From JBEISR01 sp044371425 (GTDB taxonomy: Bacteria > Planctomycetota > Planctomycetia > Pirellulales > Pirellulaceae): a stretch of 64,000 bases of DNA. The stretch covers positions 62,001 through 126,000 of the forward strand of contig JBILTR010000011.1 in NCBI GenBank assembly GCA_044371425.1, written 5' to 3'. A program made the position numbers and the translations under genes. The notes beneath the pieces were generated by a model. The model made no database searches and was not told the DNA's origin. It worked only from the letters and a program-made list of their open reading frames with translations. Shown here in pieces: positions 17,643 through 27,030 of this stretch (its first letter is position 1; the number at the start of each line of letters is the position of its first letter).

Positions 17643-18113
17643 TTAGCGGAGAACGGGGAGCATCGGCGGTTCCGGACTGCGGATGTTTTCAGTGTAGGGC
17701 GCGATGACTCGCGCCTCCGCATACTCCGCCACCTGCTCGGCTGTCTCAAAGTACATGTCGTAGACGGTGTCTTCGTCGTACTCACACTGCTCGGTGGTGT
17801 AATCGCGACAGATCTGAGGCCGCGTCTCGTAGATCCCGCACCGAAAATCGCTCTGCAAATGCTTGCAGTTGGTGTGGACCAGCAGGTACCAGACCCCATC
17901 ATCGACAAACACACTGGCGCGATCATGCAGCAGAAACCAGCGGATGAAATCGTAGTCTTTCGCTTCCTCGGGTGTGTCGATCGGCAACGCGAAATAGCGA
18001 CAGCAGATCGCGGTGCAATAATCGCAAAGGCACTCACCCTTGGGAACCTCCGACTTCTTCGGCCTGCGTCCGTCGATCGTCTTGGGAAGCTTGGTTGGTG
18101 CGGCGCTGATCAT
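17643..18113 (-). CDS. YkgJ-type cysteine-cluster protein
   Basis: 156 residues from an ATG at 18113 with GAAGGGAT 6 bases upstream; the frame remains open to a GTG at 18236, so a longer form is possible. The N-terminal third is basic and low in complexity. Then come the family cysteines: CLCDYCTAICCRYF, CKHLQ...CGIYETRPQICRDY and EQC. This pattern (CxxCxxxCC ... C ... C-x-I/V-Y-x-x-R-P-x-x-C-R) defines the YkgJ/PF03692 zinc- or iron-sulfur-binding family, of unknown biochemical role. Stands alone; its 3' end meets an R1 hairpin. Confidence 0.8.
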   Translation of the reverse strand: MISAAPTKLPKTIDGRRPKKSEVPKGECLCDYCTAICCRYFALPIDTPEEAKDYDFIRWFLLHDRASVFVDDGVWYLLVHTNCKHLQSDFRCGIYETRPQICRDYTTEQCEYDEDTVYDMYFETAEQVAEYAEARVIAPYTENIRSPEPPMLPVLR

Positions 18114-18436
18114 ACCCGATCCCTTCAGGAATGGTTTCGATGAAGCCGATGCGACCATCGACTTAGGAACGCCCTGCGCGGAGACCTTCAGAGGTTGCCC
18201 CTTGGAGGTGGCAACCCTTGCGATCGTGTTCTGCACAGTGCGCCCCGATGGCTCGGCGACAAGTCCACACTATGGACCAGCCCCTTGCCGTTCGTCAAGC
18301 GCCGTAGATCCAGTCACAGGTTCGTTGAGCTCTTGGGACACCAGCGCGAAGGGGGCCTGGGAGTAGGCAAACAGCCCCCTGGTGGTTAGATTTCAATCTG
18401 GTTTTGTATCCCCATCGCTCTGTGCAGACACCACCT
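18114..18436. other. Divergent intergenic region before purU
   Basis: About 320 bases between the YkgJ-type start (minus) and purU start (plus). Apart from possible 5' extension of the YkgJ-type gene, nothing recognisable. Confidence 0.35.
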
Positions 18437-19321
18437 ATGGAAATTGTTGTGACCGCCGTCGGGCCCGACAACGTCGGTCTGGCCGACCCAATCATCCACG
18501 CTCTGACGGGGCTGGGGGCCAATATCGCAGAGATTCAGATGTACGACCACGACGAAGCGGCGGTCTTTGCGATGATGTGTCGAGCCCATGTGCCGTCGGA
18601 GGCCTACCCAGCGATCGATAAGGCAATGGAAGAGATTGGGCGCAGCAAACGACTGGAGGTCCGCGTCTGGAGCAGCGACGCAGCGTCGGCTCCTCCCAGG
18701 CTGGCGATTTGCACCACCTACCTAGAGGCGACGCCTCGCGCGGTGCTGGAAGGGATTGCCAGCGGCGCGATTCGCGCTCAGGCAGGGGTCATGATCGGCA
18801 ACCGGCGACGCTGCGAACGGTTGGCTCGCGAGTTCGATGTCCCCTTCGAAATGATCGGCGATGCCGATGGCAACGCCGACGACCAGCGAATGGTCCAGCT
18901 GCTCGATTCCTACCGCATCGACTACGTCATCCTGGCTCGCTACATGCGCGTCCTCCCTCCAGATACCTGCTGGAAGTATGCGGGCGGTCGGATCATCAAC
19001 CTGCATCACGGCCTGCTCCCTAGCTTTCCCGGATTGCGGCCCTACCACGATGCCTTTGCCAGCCGCATGCTCACCTTCGGGGCGACCTGCCACTTCATCG
19101 TCCCGGAACTCGATGCAGGCAATCAGATCATCCACCAGGAGACGTTCTCCGTGGAGCCAGGGACGCGGCTGGATGAGATCATCGATCGAGGCCAGCAGAC
19201 CAACGAACCGCGATGCCTTGCCGAGGGGGTGCGGCGCGTCGTCGATCGTGAAGTGCAACTCCATTTTCACCGCGTGATCGCGCGCAAAAAGTCGACCGAA
19301 CCGCCAGGAAACCTGCCATGA
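18437..19321 (+). CDS. purU: Formyltetrahydrofolate deformylase
   Basis: 294 residues from the ATG at 18437, whose first residues (MEIVVTAVGPDNVGL) start the N-terminal ACT domain; a TTG at 18404 adds only eleven unlike residues. The C-terminal formyltransferase fold shows the catalytic Asn and His in IINLHHGLLPSFPG and the Asp in FIVPELDAG. PurU hydrolyses 10-formyl-tetrahydrofolate to formate and tetrahydrofolate, balancing C1 pools. No Shine-Dalgarno is evident. The stop overlaps the start of the next gene (ATGA), so the two are coupled, although the functional link between a cytoplasmic deformylase and a secreted EEP enzyme is not obvious. Confidence 0.92.
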   Translation: MEIVVTAVGPDNVGLADPIIHALTGLGANIAEIQMYDHDEAAVFAMMCRAHVPSEAYPAIDKAMEEIGRSKRLEVRVWSSDAASAPPRLAICTTYLEATPRAVLEGIASGAIRAQAGVMIGNRRRCERLAREFDVPFEMIGDADGNADDQRMVQLLDSYRIDYVILARYMRVLPPDTCWKYAGGRIINLHHGLLPSFPGLRPYHDAFASRMLTFGATCHFIVPELDAGNQIIHQETFSVEPGTRLDEIIDRGQQTNEPRCLAEGVRRVVDREVQLHFHRVIARKKSTEPPGNLP

Positions 19322-20370
19322 CCTTCGTCGCCCAACCCACGCGTCGATCGCGAACATTCCAACACTTGGCAGCCCTGCTGCTGGTCGCGGCGCTGCTGTC
19401 GATCCCCAGCCCCTCCTTGCGCGCCGATCCGGGACCTGAAGTCCTGACGATCGCCACCTGGAATCTGGAGTGGTTCTACGATGCCTATCCGGGCGATAAC
19501 TTTAGCGATCTGTCGAAGGAGCAGTCCAGCCAGTCGCAGGAGCGATGGGAGGCGATTCGATCTGGAGTTGCCGATGCGATCGCCAAAATGCAGCCGACCA
19601 TCCTGGCGGTGCAGGAGGTGGAGAATCGCAAGGTGCTGCTGGAGCTGACCAAGGAACTGAAAGACCGGCATCGAATGGGGTATCGCGTCGCGTTCATCGA
19701 AGGGTTCGACAGCGCCACCGAACAGGATGTCGCGTTTCTCTATCGAAGCGGACTGGTGGAGTTCAGCAGGCGCGAACAGACCAAGGAACAGTTCGACAGC
19801 CAGGACTTCTACAATCTGTCAAAACATCTCTTCGGCAAGTTCCAGTGGCAGGTCGATGGGCGGACCGAAACCTTCACGCTGCTGAATGTTCATTTTCGCG
19901 CGAAGCCCGAGGAGTCGGCGATCCGGCTGCGCCAAAGTCGACTGGCCAGAACGTGGCTTCAACCCCACCTCGATCAGGGAGAGCATGTGATCTTCCTGGG
20001 CGATACGAACATCGAAGAGCCATGCTGTGAGCCGCAGCCTGGCGGGGAAATGGCGATGCTGACTGGAAAGGGAACGGAACCCCAATCGGACGACCTGGTC
20101 GATTCCCATCAGAAGGTGCCCCCCGAAAAACGCCGCACCCATCTGGTGCTCGACAAGCAATACGACCGCATCCTACTTAGCCAGTCCCTGGTCCAGGATC
20201 AGCCCGATCGCCGCAACTGGGTCTGGGAATCGACCGAAGTGCGAGGGGATGTGGTGGTGCGGGGTGCTGGCCCCGATGAAGACCATTGGAATCAGCGGAC
20301 GACGATCGCCGTTGAGGAACTTGACCTGAGCGACCATTATCCGGTGATGGTCACCCTGCGACTGAAATAA
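19318..20370 (+). CDS. Secreted endonuclease/exonuclease/phosphatase-family protein
   Basis: 350 residues. The N-terminus (RRSRTFQHLAALLLVAALL to about residue 38) is a signal peptide. The EEP core follows in order: IATWNLEW (Asn), AVQEVEN (metal Glu), LNVHFRAKP, FLGDTNIEE (Asp-x-Asn) and LSDHYPVMV (Asp-His). These residues make the metal-dependent phosphodiesterase site of DNase I-like enzymes. A likely role is extracytoplasmic nuclease or phosphodiesterase; substrate unknown. Coupled to purU through an ATGA overlap. Confidence 0.88.
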   Translation: MTFVAQPTRRSRTFQHLAALLLVAALLSIPSPSLRADPGPEVLTIATWNLEWFYDAYPGDNFSDLSKEQSSQSQERWEAIRSGVADAIAKMQPTILAVQEVENRKVLLELTKELKDRHRMGYRVAFIEGFDSATEQDVAFLYRSGLVEFSRREQTKEQFDSQDFYNLSKHLFGKFQWQVDGRTETFTLLNVHFRAKPEESAIRLRQSRLARTWLQPHLDQGEHVIFLGDTNIEEPCCEPQPGGEMAMLTGKGTEPQSDDLVDSHQKVPPEKRRTHLVLDKQYDRILLSQSLVQDQPDRRNWVWESTEVRGDVVVRGAGPDEDHWNQRTTIAVEELDLSDHYPVMVTLRLK

Positions 20371-20431
20371 TCCAACGCCCCGATGCCGGCAGTGACCAAC
20401 GACTCGCCGCTACGCCCCCCAAGGAAGCTCC

Positions 20432-20701
20432 ATGCCAGACCCCTCCGATCCTGCGACTCCCGAAGAGTCGATCACCTTGGAGCAGTTCCTCAAGCTGGCG
20501 CAGGTCGTCTCCTCTGGCGGGTCGGCCAAGCACCTGATCCAGTCGGGGGCGGTGCTGGTCAATGGCCAGGTGGAAACCCGCCGCAAGAAGAAACTGTTTC
20601 CTGGAGATATCGTCTTTGCCGAAGGCCAGGAGCTGCATGTGGCCAGCGATCAGGACGATCCTGGTGACCCTGCGAATTCTGCAGATGATGGCAGTTCCTG
20701 A
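20432..20701 (+). CDS. S4-domain RNA-binding protein (YaaA/YbcJ-like)
   Basis: 89 residues, ATG preceded by AAGGAAG. The S4-like core is ITLEQFLKLAQVVSSGG, KHLIQSGAVLVNGQ, ETRRKKKLFPGD, closely following the YbcJ/YaaA family of small RNA-binding proteins. The acidic tail (SDQDDPGDP) is probably disordered. The physiological RNA target is unknown. Sits between the EEP gene and an epimerase gene with the same orientation, about 60 bases from each. Confidence 0.85.
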   Translation: MPDPSDPATPEESITLEQFLKLAQVVSSGGSAKHLIQSGAVLVNGQVETRRKKKLFPGDIVFAEGQELHVASDQDDPGDPANSADDGSS

Positions 20702-20764
20702 TCGACCTGGATCCAACACCTCTTGGTAGAGTTCGCCCTTCGGGAATCCTGGAGTCCACAGGCT

Positions 20765-21742
20765 ATGCGAATCCTGATCACCGGTGCGACCGGCCTTCTC
20801 GGCAACAACCTGGCGCGGCTGGCCATCGCTCAGGGGCATCAGGTGATAGCTGTCGGTCGCGATCGACAGCTTCCTGCCTCGCTAGCCGATCTGCCGGTCG
20901 ATTATCGTCACGCCGATCTAACCGATGCCGCGTCGATGCGTCGCGCTGCGGAGGGTGCAGAAGGATTGATCCACTCGGCCGCCGTGATCCATCTGGGGTG
21001 GACGCGGATGGAGGAGTCGATCGCGTTCAATCGCGGTTCAACGATCGCCGCAGCCGATGCGGCACTGGATCGCGGCATCCCGATGACGCTAGTTTCGACG
21101 GTCAATACCTTGGCGATACCCAAACCGAAAAGTGTGGCCGATGAGACGACGCCATGGGATGGGCAGGTCCCTTGCGCCTACGTGATCAGCAAACGAGCTG
21201 CGGATCAGGCGATGATCGATGCCATCCAGCGAGGACTTTTTGGCACCATCGTCCACCCCGGTTTCATGCTGGGGCCCTGGGACTGGAAACCCAGCAGCGG
21301 TCGCATGATCTTGGAACTAAGCCATCGATGGACTCCCGTGGCCCCAGCCGGAGGTTGCAGCGTCTGCGATGTTCGCGATGTCGCCGATGGCACCTTGCGC
21401 GCTCTGCTGCAGGGGCAATCGGGTCGGAGGTACATTCTGTGCGGTGAGAACATGACCTATTTCCAACTTTGGTCGGCCATCGCCAAGGCGATCGGGAAAC
21501 CTGCCCCATGGACCATCCTCCGCAAACCGGGGCAGTGGGTGGTCGGCAGGGCAGGAGATCTAGCGGCAAAAGTCACCGGTCGCGAAACCGACATCAATTC
21601 GGCGGCGCTCCAGATGAGCGGCCAGTACCACTGGTACTCCAGCCAGCGTGCAGAGGAGGAGTTGGGATACCAGCACCGGCCTGCATCGGTGGCGATTGGC
21701 GAAGCGGTCGAGTGGTTTCGCCGACAAGGCAGGCTCTCCTGA
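20765..21742 (+). CDS. NAD-dependent epimerase/dehydratase (extended SDR)
   Basis: 325 residues from the ATG at 20765, where the Rossmann fold begins (MRILITGATGLLGNNL). Other landmarks: DLTDAASM, the catalytic Y-x-x-x-K in YVISKRAAD, and HPGFMLGPWDWKP. The pattern is like dihydroflavonol-4-reductase/hopanoid-associated HpnA-type reductases rather than UDP-glucose epimerases. Substrate unknown. A GGAG lies about 10 bases upstream of the ATG. The open frame begins at 20723 but the first 14 codons precede the domain. Confidence 0.85.
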   Translation: MRILITGATGLLGNNLARLAIAQGHQVIAVGRDRQLPASLADLPVDYRHADLTDAASMRRAAEGAEGLIHSAAVIHLGWTRMEESIAFNRGSTIAAADAALDRGIPMTLVSTVNTLAIPKPKSVADETTPWDGQVPCAYVISKRAADQAMIDAIQRGLFGTIVHPGFMLGPWDWKPSSGRMILELSHRWTPVAPAGGCSVCDVRDVADGTLRALLQGQSGRRYILCGENMTYFQLWSAIAKAIGKPAPWTILRKPGQWVVGRAGDLAAKVTGRETDINSAALQMSGQYHWYSSQRAEEELGYQHRPASVAIGEAVEWFRRQGRLS

Positions 21743-21906
21743 CCGATCGCGATGGCTAGCCAGACGACTAGGCTGCCCGTTGCAAGCCTGGCTCTTTGGG
21801 CATCAGGCCAAGAGGTCGGCTAGAATGAGCCGATCTTCTGTGGGACTGTGAAGTCCATCGATTTTTTGCAGAAGGTTCGTCCACCCGCCACGTCGATCGG
21901 AGGTGC

Positions 21907-23697
21907 GTGTTGCACGCCATCCTGCGTTCCGTTCCCTTCCTTATCTGCCTGATCACCTCCACCACCTGGGCTCAGGGGGATGCCAATCGGCAGATCCGCC
22001 AGATCTTCGCCGACTACCACCAGCGCTACCTGCAGCTCTTCCCGCTCGATGCCACCCTCTTCGGTGAACCGGGATTCAACCATCTGCTTCCCGAGCCTCC
22101 CTCGGTGCAGCAGAACGCAAGGGAAAAGGGGTTCTATGAAGAGATGCAGGATCGTCTGCAGAAGATCGATCCCGATTCTCTGGAGGCCAGCCTGCGCATC
22201 TCCCGCGAGGTGCTGCTGGGGGAATTGAAGGGAAGGCTGGACCGACTGCAGTACCGCCCCGAGCGGATTCCGTGCCAGCAGTACGAAGGGCTGCCGATCA
22301 CCTTTGCGCAGTTGGGAAGTGGCCAGAGCAACCATCCGTTCCGGACGGCGAAAGACTACGAAGACTGGCTTCAGAGGATGGAGGCATTTCCAGGTTGGAT
22401 CGATGCGGCCATCGAGCAGTTTCGGGAGGGGATGCGAGACCGATTTGTACTCCCCAGGGAGTTGGTTGAGAAGATGATCGGGCAATCGACCGATCCGACG
22501 ATCTTTGGCAGCCAAGGGACCCCCAGTCTCTTCGAAGGCCCGTTGCAGCGATTCCCCAGCGAACTGACCGATTCCCAAAAAAAGGATTTGGAAGAACGCT
22601 TTCGCGCAGCGATCACGGCAAAGGTGCTCCCTGCGTACCAGCGATTGGCCGACTTTCTGAAGACCGAATACCTTCCCGCAGCTCGCAGTTCGGCAGGCCT
22701 TGGCCAACTACCGCAAGGGAAAGAACTCTATCGAGCTCTTGTCGCTTCCTGGACCACCACGTCGATGGACCCAGACGAAATCTTCGAGATCGGACGGAAA
22801 GAGGTGGATCGGATCGAAGAGCAGATGCGTAGCGTCCAGCAGCAGATGGGACACACGGGGTCGCTGGCCGAATTCCACCAGTGGGTACGCACCGATCCTT
22901 CCTTCACCCCCTACCAGACGCCTCAGGAAGTGCTGCAGGCGTACTATGCGATTCAGAAGAAGGTAGAACCGCAGCTGGAAAGGATCTTCCTCAACAAGCC
23001 GAAGACTCCCTTTGAGATTCGCCGGACCGAATCGTTCCGGGAAGCGACCGCCAGCGCCGAATACATGCCAGGCAGCGAAGATGGAACGCGGCCAGGGATT
23101 TTTTACCTCCCCATTCCAGATGCGAAAAAGTTCAACGTCACCAGCGGGATGGAATCGCTGTTTTTGCATGAGGCGTTGCCTGGGCATCACTACCAGATCT
23201 CGCTGCAGCAGGAGAACAAGGAGCTACCCAAGTTTGCTCGCTTCCTCTGGATCGGTGCCTATGGCGAAGGATGGGCGCTCTACTGCGAGACGCTGGGAAG
23301 GGAACTGGGACTCTACCAGGATCCCAAGCAATACCTCGGGGCGCTCAGCGATGAGATGCATCGCGCGATTCGGTTGGTGGTCGACCCCGGAATGCACTGG
23401 AAGGGATGGTCCCGTCAGCAGGCGATCGATTACATGATGGCGCATGAACCGATTGCAGAAGACGCAGCGATCGCCGAAATTGAACGCTACATGGCGATAC
23501 CAGGGCAGGCGCTCTCCTACAAGATCGGCCAATTGGCGATCCGGCGGATGCGCGAGCGTTTTGAAGCGGAGTTGGGGGACAAATTCTCTCTGGCCGAGTT
23601 CCATCACGAAGTGCTCAAAGATGGCTGCATCCAACTGGATCTGCTGGAACGCAAACTGGAAGCCTGGGCCGCCGAAAAGAAAGCGGCCGTTCCGTAA
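21907..23697 (+). CDS. DUF885-family protein (secreted peptidase-like)
   Basis: 596 residues. Start is GTG (21907) or the adjoining TTG (21910); GGAGG at 21899-21903 favours the latter by spacing. A signal peptide (FLICLITSTTWAQG) leads the protein. The C-terminal half has the DUF885 signature LFLHEALPGHHYQ, a zinc-peptidase-like H-E-x-x-P-G-H, followed by GEGWALYCE and GMHWKGWSRQQAIDYM. DUF885 proteins are thought to be metal-dependent carboxypeptidase-like enzymes; activity is not proven for most. No operon partner is clear; the next gene starts 92 bases downstream. Confidence 0.88.
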   Translation: MLHAILRSVPFLICLITSTTWAQGDANRQIRQIFADYHQRYLQLFPLDATLFGEPGFNHLLPEPPSVQQNAREKGFYEEMQDRLQKIDPDSLEASLRISREVLLGELKGRLDRLQYRPERIPCQQYEGLPITFAQLGSGQSNHPFRTAKDYEDWLQRMEAFPGWIDAAIEQFREGMRDRFVLPRELVEKMIGQSTDPTIFGSQGTPSLFEGPLQRFPSELTDSQKKDLEERFRAAITAKVLPAYQRLADFLKTEYLPAARSSAGLGQLPQGKELYRALVASWTTTSMDPDEIFEIGRKEVDRIEEQMRSVQQQMGHTGSLAEFHQWVRTDPSFTPYQTPQEVLQAYYAIQKKVEPQLERIFLNKPKTPFEIRRTESFREATASAEYMPGSEDGTRPGIFYLPIPDAKKFNVTSGMESLFLHEALPGHHYQISLQQENKELPKFARFLWIGAYGEGWALYCETLGRELGLYQDPKQYLGALSDEMHRAIRLVVDPGMHWKGWSRQQAIDYMMAHEPIAEDAAIAEIERYMAIPGQALSYKIGQLAIRRMRERFEAELGDKFSLAEFHHEVLKDGCIQLDLLERKLEAWAAEKKAAVP

Positions 23698-23789
23698 AGA
23701 AAAACGGGTCCGCATCGGTCCGCGTGACGAAGAAGTCGGTCTTCCTCAGGACTGGGTATTCCCGGTCGATGATCCATCGAGGCGCTATC

Positions 23790-26360
23790 ATGGTTCGATC
23801 TGTTGCTGCTTGGTTGCTGCTTTCCTGCATGGGGCTTTCCTTGCAGGCTGAATCACCCGCTTCCACCGACGATCCGGCGCAACGGATCGCTTGGGGTGTT
23901 CGGCCCGGAGTGACCATGACGCTGATCGCGCAACAGCCAGAGATCCAAACTCCCACCGGCATCGATGTCGATGACGAGGGGAACATCTGGACGATCTCGT
24001 GCCATACCCACTTTCGACCCAAAGAGTACCAAGGGCCGGAGAAGGACGAGGTGCTGGTTTTTGATCCCCAGGGAAACCGGCGGGTCTTTTTTCAGAAGAC
24101 CGAAGCGACAATGCAGATTCTTTGTGGGAGCGATGGGTGGATTTATCTGGCGGAACGAGATCGCATCCTTCGCATCCTCGATCGGGATGGAGATGGCCAG
24201 GCCGATCATGAGGAGACGATTGCCGATTTGAAAACGGAGGCCGATTACCCGCACAATGGGCTCAGCGGCATGACCTGGCATCCCTCCGGAGAGTTGCTTT
24301 TTGCGCTCGGTGAAAACTTCGGCAAAGACTGGACGCTCACCGGAGTCGACGGCGCGGTCTGTCGCGGGCGTGGCGAGGGTGGGATCTTTCGGATCGATCG
24401 CGAGGGGAAGGGGCTGAGGCGCATCGCCAAGGGATTCTGGAATCCTTTTGGTCTGACGGCGCTGGAGGATGGAACGATCTTCGCCGCCGACAACGATCCA
24501 GGAGCGAGGCCGCCTTGCCGACTGCTGCATGTTGTCGAGGGGGGCGATTATGGATTCCAGTGGGTCTATGGCAGCGCGCCGGTCCATCCGTTTGTGGCAT
24601 GGAATGGCGAGCTGCGGGGGACGCTGGGGATGGTGCATCCGTGTGGCGAGGGACCTTGCGCGGTGGTGCCGCTGGGAGGTGGCCTGCTGATCCCTTCCTG
24701 GAGCGACCATACGGTCGACTACTATCCGATGACGAGGCAGGGGGCAAGTTATCGATCCGAGCGAATGGAAGTGATCCGGGGGACCGATCGCTTTCGGCCA
24801 GTCGCCATGGCGGCATCCAAAGATCTTGCGGCCTTCTATCTGGTCGATTGGGTCAGCGCGTCGTACGAAGTCCATGGCGAAGGAAGGCTGTGGAAGATCG
24901 AGTTCGATCCAGATAGCGCCGATTGGATCAAGCCGACGTGGGACAGCACCGATGCCGATTCGTCGCTGGCCGATGGCTTTCGTGAGCGCGCGGGGGAGTT
25001 GCCTTTGCCGATGATGCTGGAGATGGCCAGTAGCCCAGATCGATTTGCCGCCGACGCCGTGATGCAGTCGCTCTTCCAAAAAAGCCGCCAGTGGACTCCC
25101 CAGACGCTGCTGGATGCCACCCCCGAGGAACGACTCTGGATGCTGGTGACACTCCGCAAAGGGGACCTGTCGGATCGCCGATGGGTGGAGGCGCTTTGGA
25201 ACGATCCCGATCCCAGGATTCGGTTCGAATGCCTACGCTGGATCGCCGATGGCGTTCTGGTCGATTGCCTGCCGATCGTCGAATCGATCCTCAAGCAACC
25301 CGATCTTGATTACTCGCTCTTTGAAGCCGCCATCGCCGCTCGCAATACCCTCCAAGGGAATCCCACCTTGGGGGTCAGCGATACGCCGCAGGCGATGCGG
25401 ATGTTGGAGGATCCAGAGACTTCCAGCCAGATTCAGCGCTATGCCTTGCGGATGGCGGCACCTGAACACGGCGACTGGACTCGCCAGAAGCTGGAGCGGT
25501 GGGTGAAATCGGAGGAACTGGGGGTGAGGGAGGAAGCGGTGCGGTTGGTGGCGCTGCGGCAGAGGTCGGACGAGCAGGATTTGCTGCAGGGGGTGGCGAT
25601 GGACCCGCAGCAGCCGGTTGCTTTGCGAGCCGATGCGGCGGCGGGGCTGTTGCCGACCAGTCCAGGTGAGTTGCAGGAAGAACTGATGATCCTGGCGGCC
25701 AGTGGCCAGGGGGAGCTAGCGACTGCGGCCCTCAGCTCCCTGGCCGATGGAAGTTGGAGCCCTCGGATACGGGAGGATATCGCGGCCCTGGCCAGGGCCG
25801 ATGGTTCGATCGGTCCGAGAGCGGCTGACCTGCTGCAGGCCCGTAGCGCCCCTGTCACCGACGCACCGGCCAGCGCACAGGATCTCCTAGAGCGGATCGA
25901 TCATCTGCCAGGCGAGGCCGATCGAGAGGCGGGGAGACGTCTCTTTTTCCATCGCGGTACCGTGCACTGCGCGCAGTGCCATCGGATGGAGGGACGAGGT
26001 GCGGTGGTCGGTCCCGAACTGACCGGGATGGCTCAAGGCATGGCTGCGGGGGATGAAGCCTGGCGGCAGAAGAGGCGGGAGGAGATTCTCGAATCGATTC
26101 TGGAGCCAAGTCAGAAGGTGGCTCCTCAGTTCCAGGCGAGCGTTGTGGCGATGGAGGATGGCGAGGTCTTCAGCGGGATTCTGCTGCGCAGTTCCAGCAC
26201 CGAGGTGTTTCGCATTCCCGATGGGAAGGAACGATCGGTTCCGAAGGAAAAGATCACCCAGCGACGGCAGTCCCCCAAGTCGCTGATGCCCGATGGCTTG
26301 CTGAGCGGATGGAGCGACTGGGAGGTGCGAGATCTGCTGGCTTATTTGACCCAACCCTAA
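23790..26360 (+). CDS. PVC-type membrane-bound dehydrogenase-like protein with cytochrome c domain
   Basis: 856 residues from the ATG at 23790 (GAGG upstream; a signal peptide RSVAAWLLLSCMGLSLQAE begins here, whereas the longer open frame from 23724 does not). Domains: a beta-propeller of the PVC dehydrogenase type (about 50-400; IDVDDEGNIWTISCHTH, NPFGLTALEDGTIFAADND), HEAT-like helical repeats (about 420-680), then a cytochrome c domain with VHCAQCHRMEGRG at about 725 and a distal methionine region ending DLLAYL. Proteins of this architecture are strongly expanded in planctomycetes and are assumed to be periplasmic oxidoreductases acting on sugars or alcohols. Substrate unknown. Convergent with ruvA. 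Confidence 0.88.
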   Translation: MVRSVAAWLLLSCMGLSLQAESPASTDDPAQRIAWGVRPGVTMTLIAQQPEIQTPTGIDVDDEGNIWTISCHTHFRPKEYQGPEKDEVLVFDPQGNRRVFFQKTEATMQILCGSDGWIYLAERDRILRILDRDGDGQADHEETIADLKTEADYPHNGLSGMTWHPSGELLFALGENFGKDWTLTGVDGAVCRGRGEGGIFRIDREGKGLRRIAKGFWNPFGLTALEDGTIFAADNDPGARPPCRLLHVVEGGDYGFQWVYGSAPVHPFVAWNGELRGTLGMVHPCGEGPCAVVPLGGGLLIPSWSDHTVDYYPMTRQGASYRSERMEVIRGTDRFRPVAMAASKDLAAFYLVDWVSASYEVHGEGRLWKIEFDPDSADWIKPTWDSTDADSSLADGFRERAGELPLPMMLEMASSPDRFAADAVMQSLFQKSRQWTPQTLLDATPEERLWMLVTLRKGDLSDRRWVEALWNDPDPRIRFECLRWIADGVLVDCLPIVESILKQPDLDYSLFEAAIAARNTLQGNPTLGVSDTPQAMRMLEDPETSSQIQRYALRMAAPEHGDWTRQKLERWVKSEELGVREEAVRLVALRQRSDEQDLLQGVAMDPQQPVALRADAAAGLLPTSPGELQEELMILAASGQGELATAALSSLADGSWSPRIREDIAALARADGSIGPRAADLLQARSAPVTDAPASAQDLLERIDHLPGEADREAGRRLFFHRGTVHCAQCHRMEGRGAVVGPELTGMAQGMAAGDEAWRQKRREEILESILEPSQKVAPQFQASVVAMEDGEVFSGILLRSSSTEVFRIPDGKERSVPKEKITQRRQSPKSLMPDGLLSGWSDWEVRDLLAYLTQP

Positions 26361-26362
26361 GA

Positions 26363-26385
26363 GGCGCTGCTGGGCAGGAAGCGCC
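26363..26385. terminator. Weak hairpin between convergent genes
   Basis: GGCGCT (26363-26368) and AGCGCC (26380-26385) pair over 6 bp just past the PVC-type gene stop and 16 bases before the ruvA stop on the other strand. No strong T-tract; low confidence as a bidirectional terminator. Confidence 0.35.
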
Positions 26386-26400
26386 CTGGGTGCTTTGTGG

Positions 26401-27030
26401 TCATTGGCCCGTCTGCTTCTGGTAGATCGCCTGGAGAAACGCTTCCGTATCCTTGTACTTCTTGGCACCCTCCATCGCCTGCTCCATCAGCCGCCGCGCC
26501 TCGGCCTCATGATGGCCTAGAACCAGCAGTGCCTGGAATGTTTCTTCGATGACCCCAGGAGGCTGGGGAGCCGATCCTGGCATATCGCGGCGGACCAGGA
26601 GCGCGAACTTGGGCATCTTGCGTCGCAGCTTGGCGATCACGCGTTCCGCGGTGGCCGGTCCGACACCCGGCAGTGTCGAAAGTCCCTTGGCATCCTGCTG
26701 TTCGATCATCATGGCGATGTCCTGGACCGGCAGCACCATGGCGCGCAGTGCCTTCTTCACCCCGACACCGTCGACCGAGCAGAACAGTTCGAAGAACTCC
26801 CGTTCGACCACCGACAGAAAGCCGACCAGCCGAGGGCTCAACCTCCCACCCTGGGCTGCGTTGCCATCGATGAAGTGGATGGTGTGCAGCGAAACCGTCT
26901 GCTGCAGTTTGTCCTGCAGCGATCGTCGGGTGAATTCCGGAATCCCCACCTCGTATTCGAACGGTGGAACGACGAGGATCGCCGCGTCGTCGGTGAGGGC
27001 GGCCAGAGGGGCGGTGATTTTATCGATCAC
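26401..27030 (-). CDS. ruvA: Holliday junction branch-migration protein RuvA (divergent N-terminus)
   Basis: 209 residues, GTG start overlapping the ruvC stop (GTGA). The OB-fold N-terminus is divergent (MIDKITAPLAAL instead of the usual M-I-G-x-L-x-G), but the two helix-hairpin-helix motifs are clear: LFCSVDGVGVKKALRAM and LSTLPGVGPATAERVIAKL. The C-terminal domain with paired helices (QALLVLGHHEAEARRLMEQA) is the RuvB-contacting domain III. With RuvC next door the recombination role is secure. RuvB is not in the window. Confidence 0.9.
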   Translation of the reverse strand: MIDKITAPLAALTDDAAILVVPPFEYEVGIPEFTRRSLQDKLQQTVSLHTIHFIDGNAAQGGRLSPRLVGFLSVVEREFFELFCSVDGVGVKKALRAMVLPVQDIAMMIEQQDAKGLSTLPGVGPATAERVIAKLRRKMPKFALLVRRDMPGSAPQPPGVIEETFQALLVLGHHEAEARRLMEQAMEGAKKYKDTEAFLQAIYQKQTGQ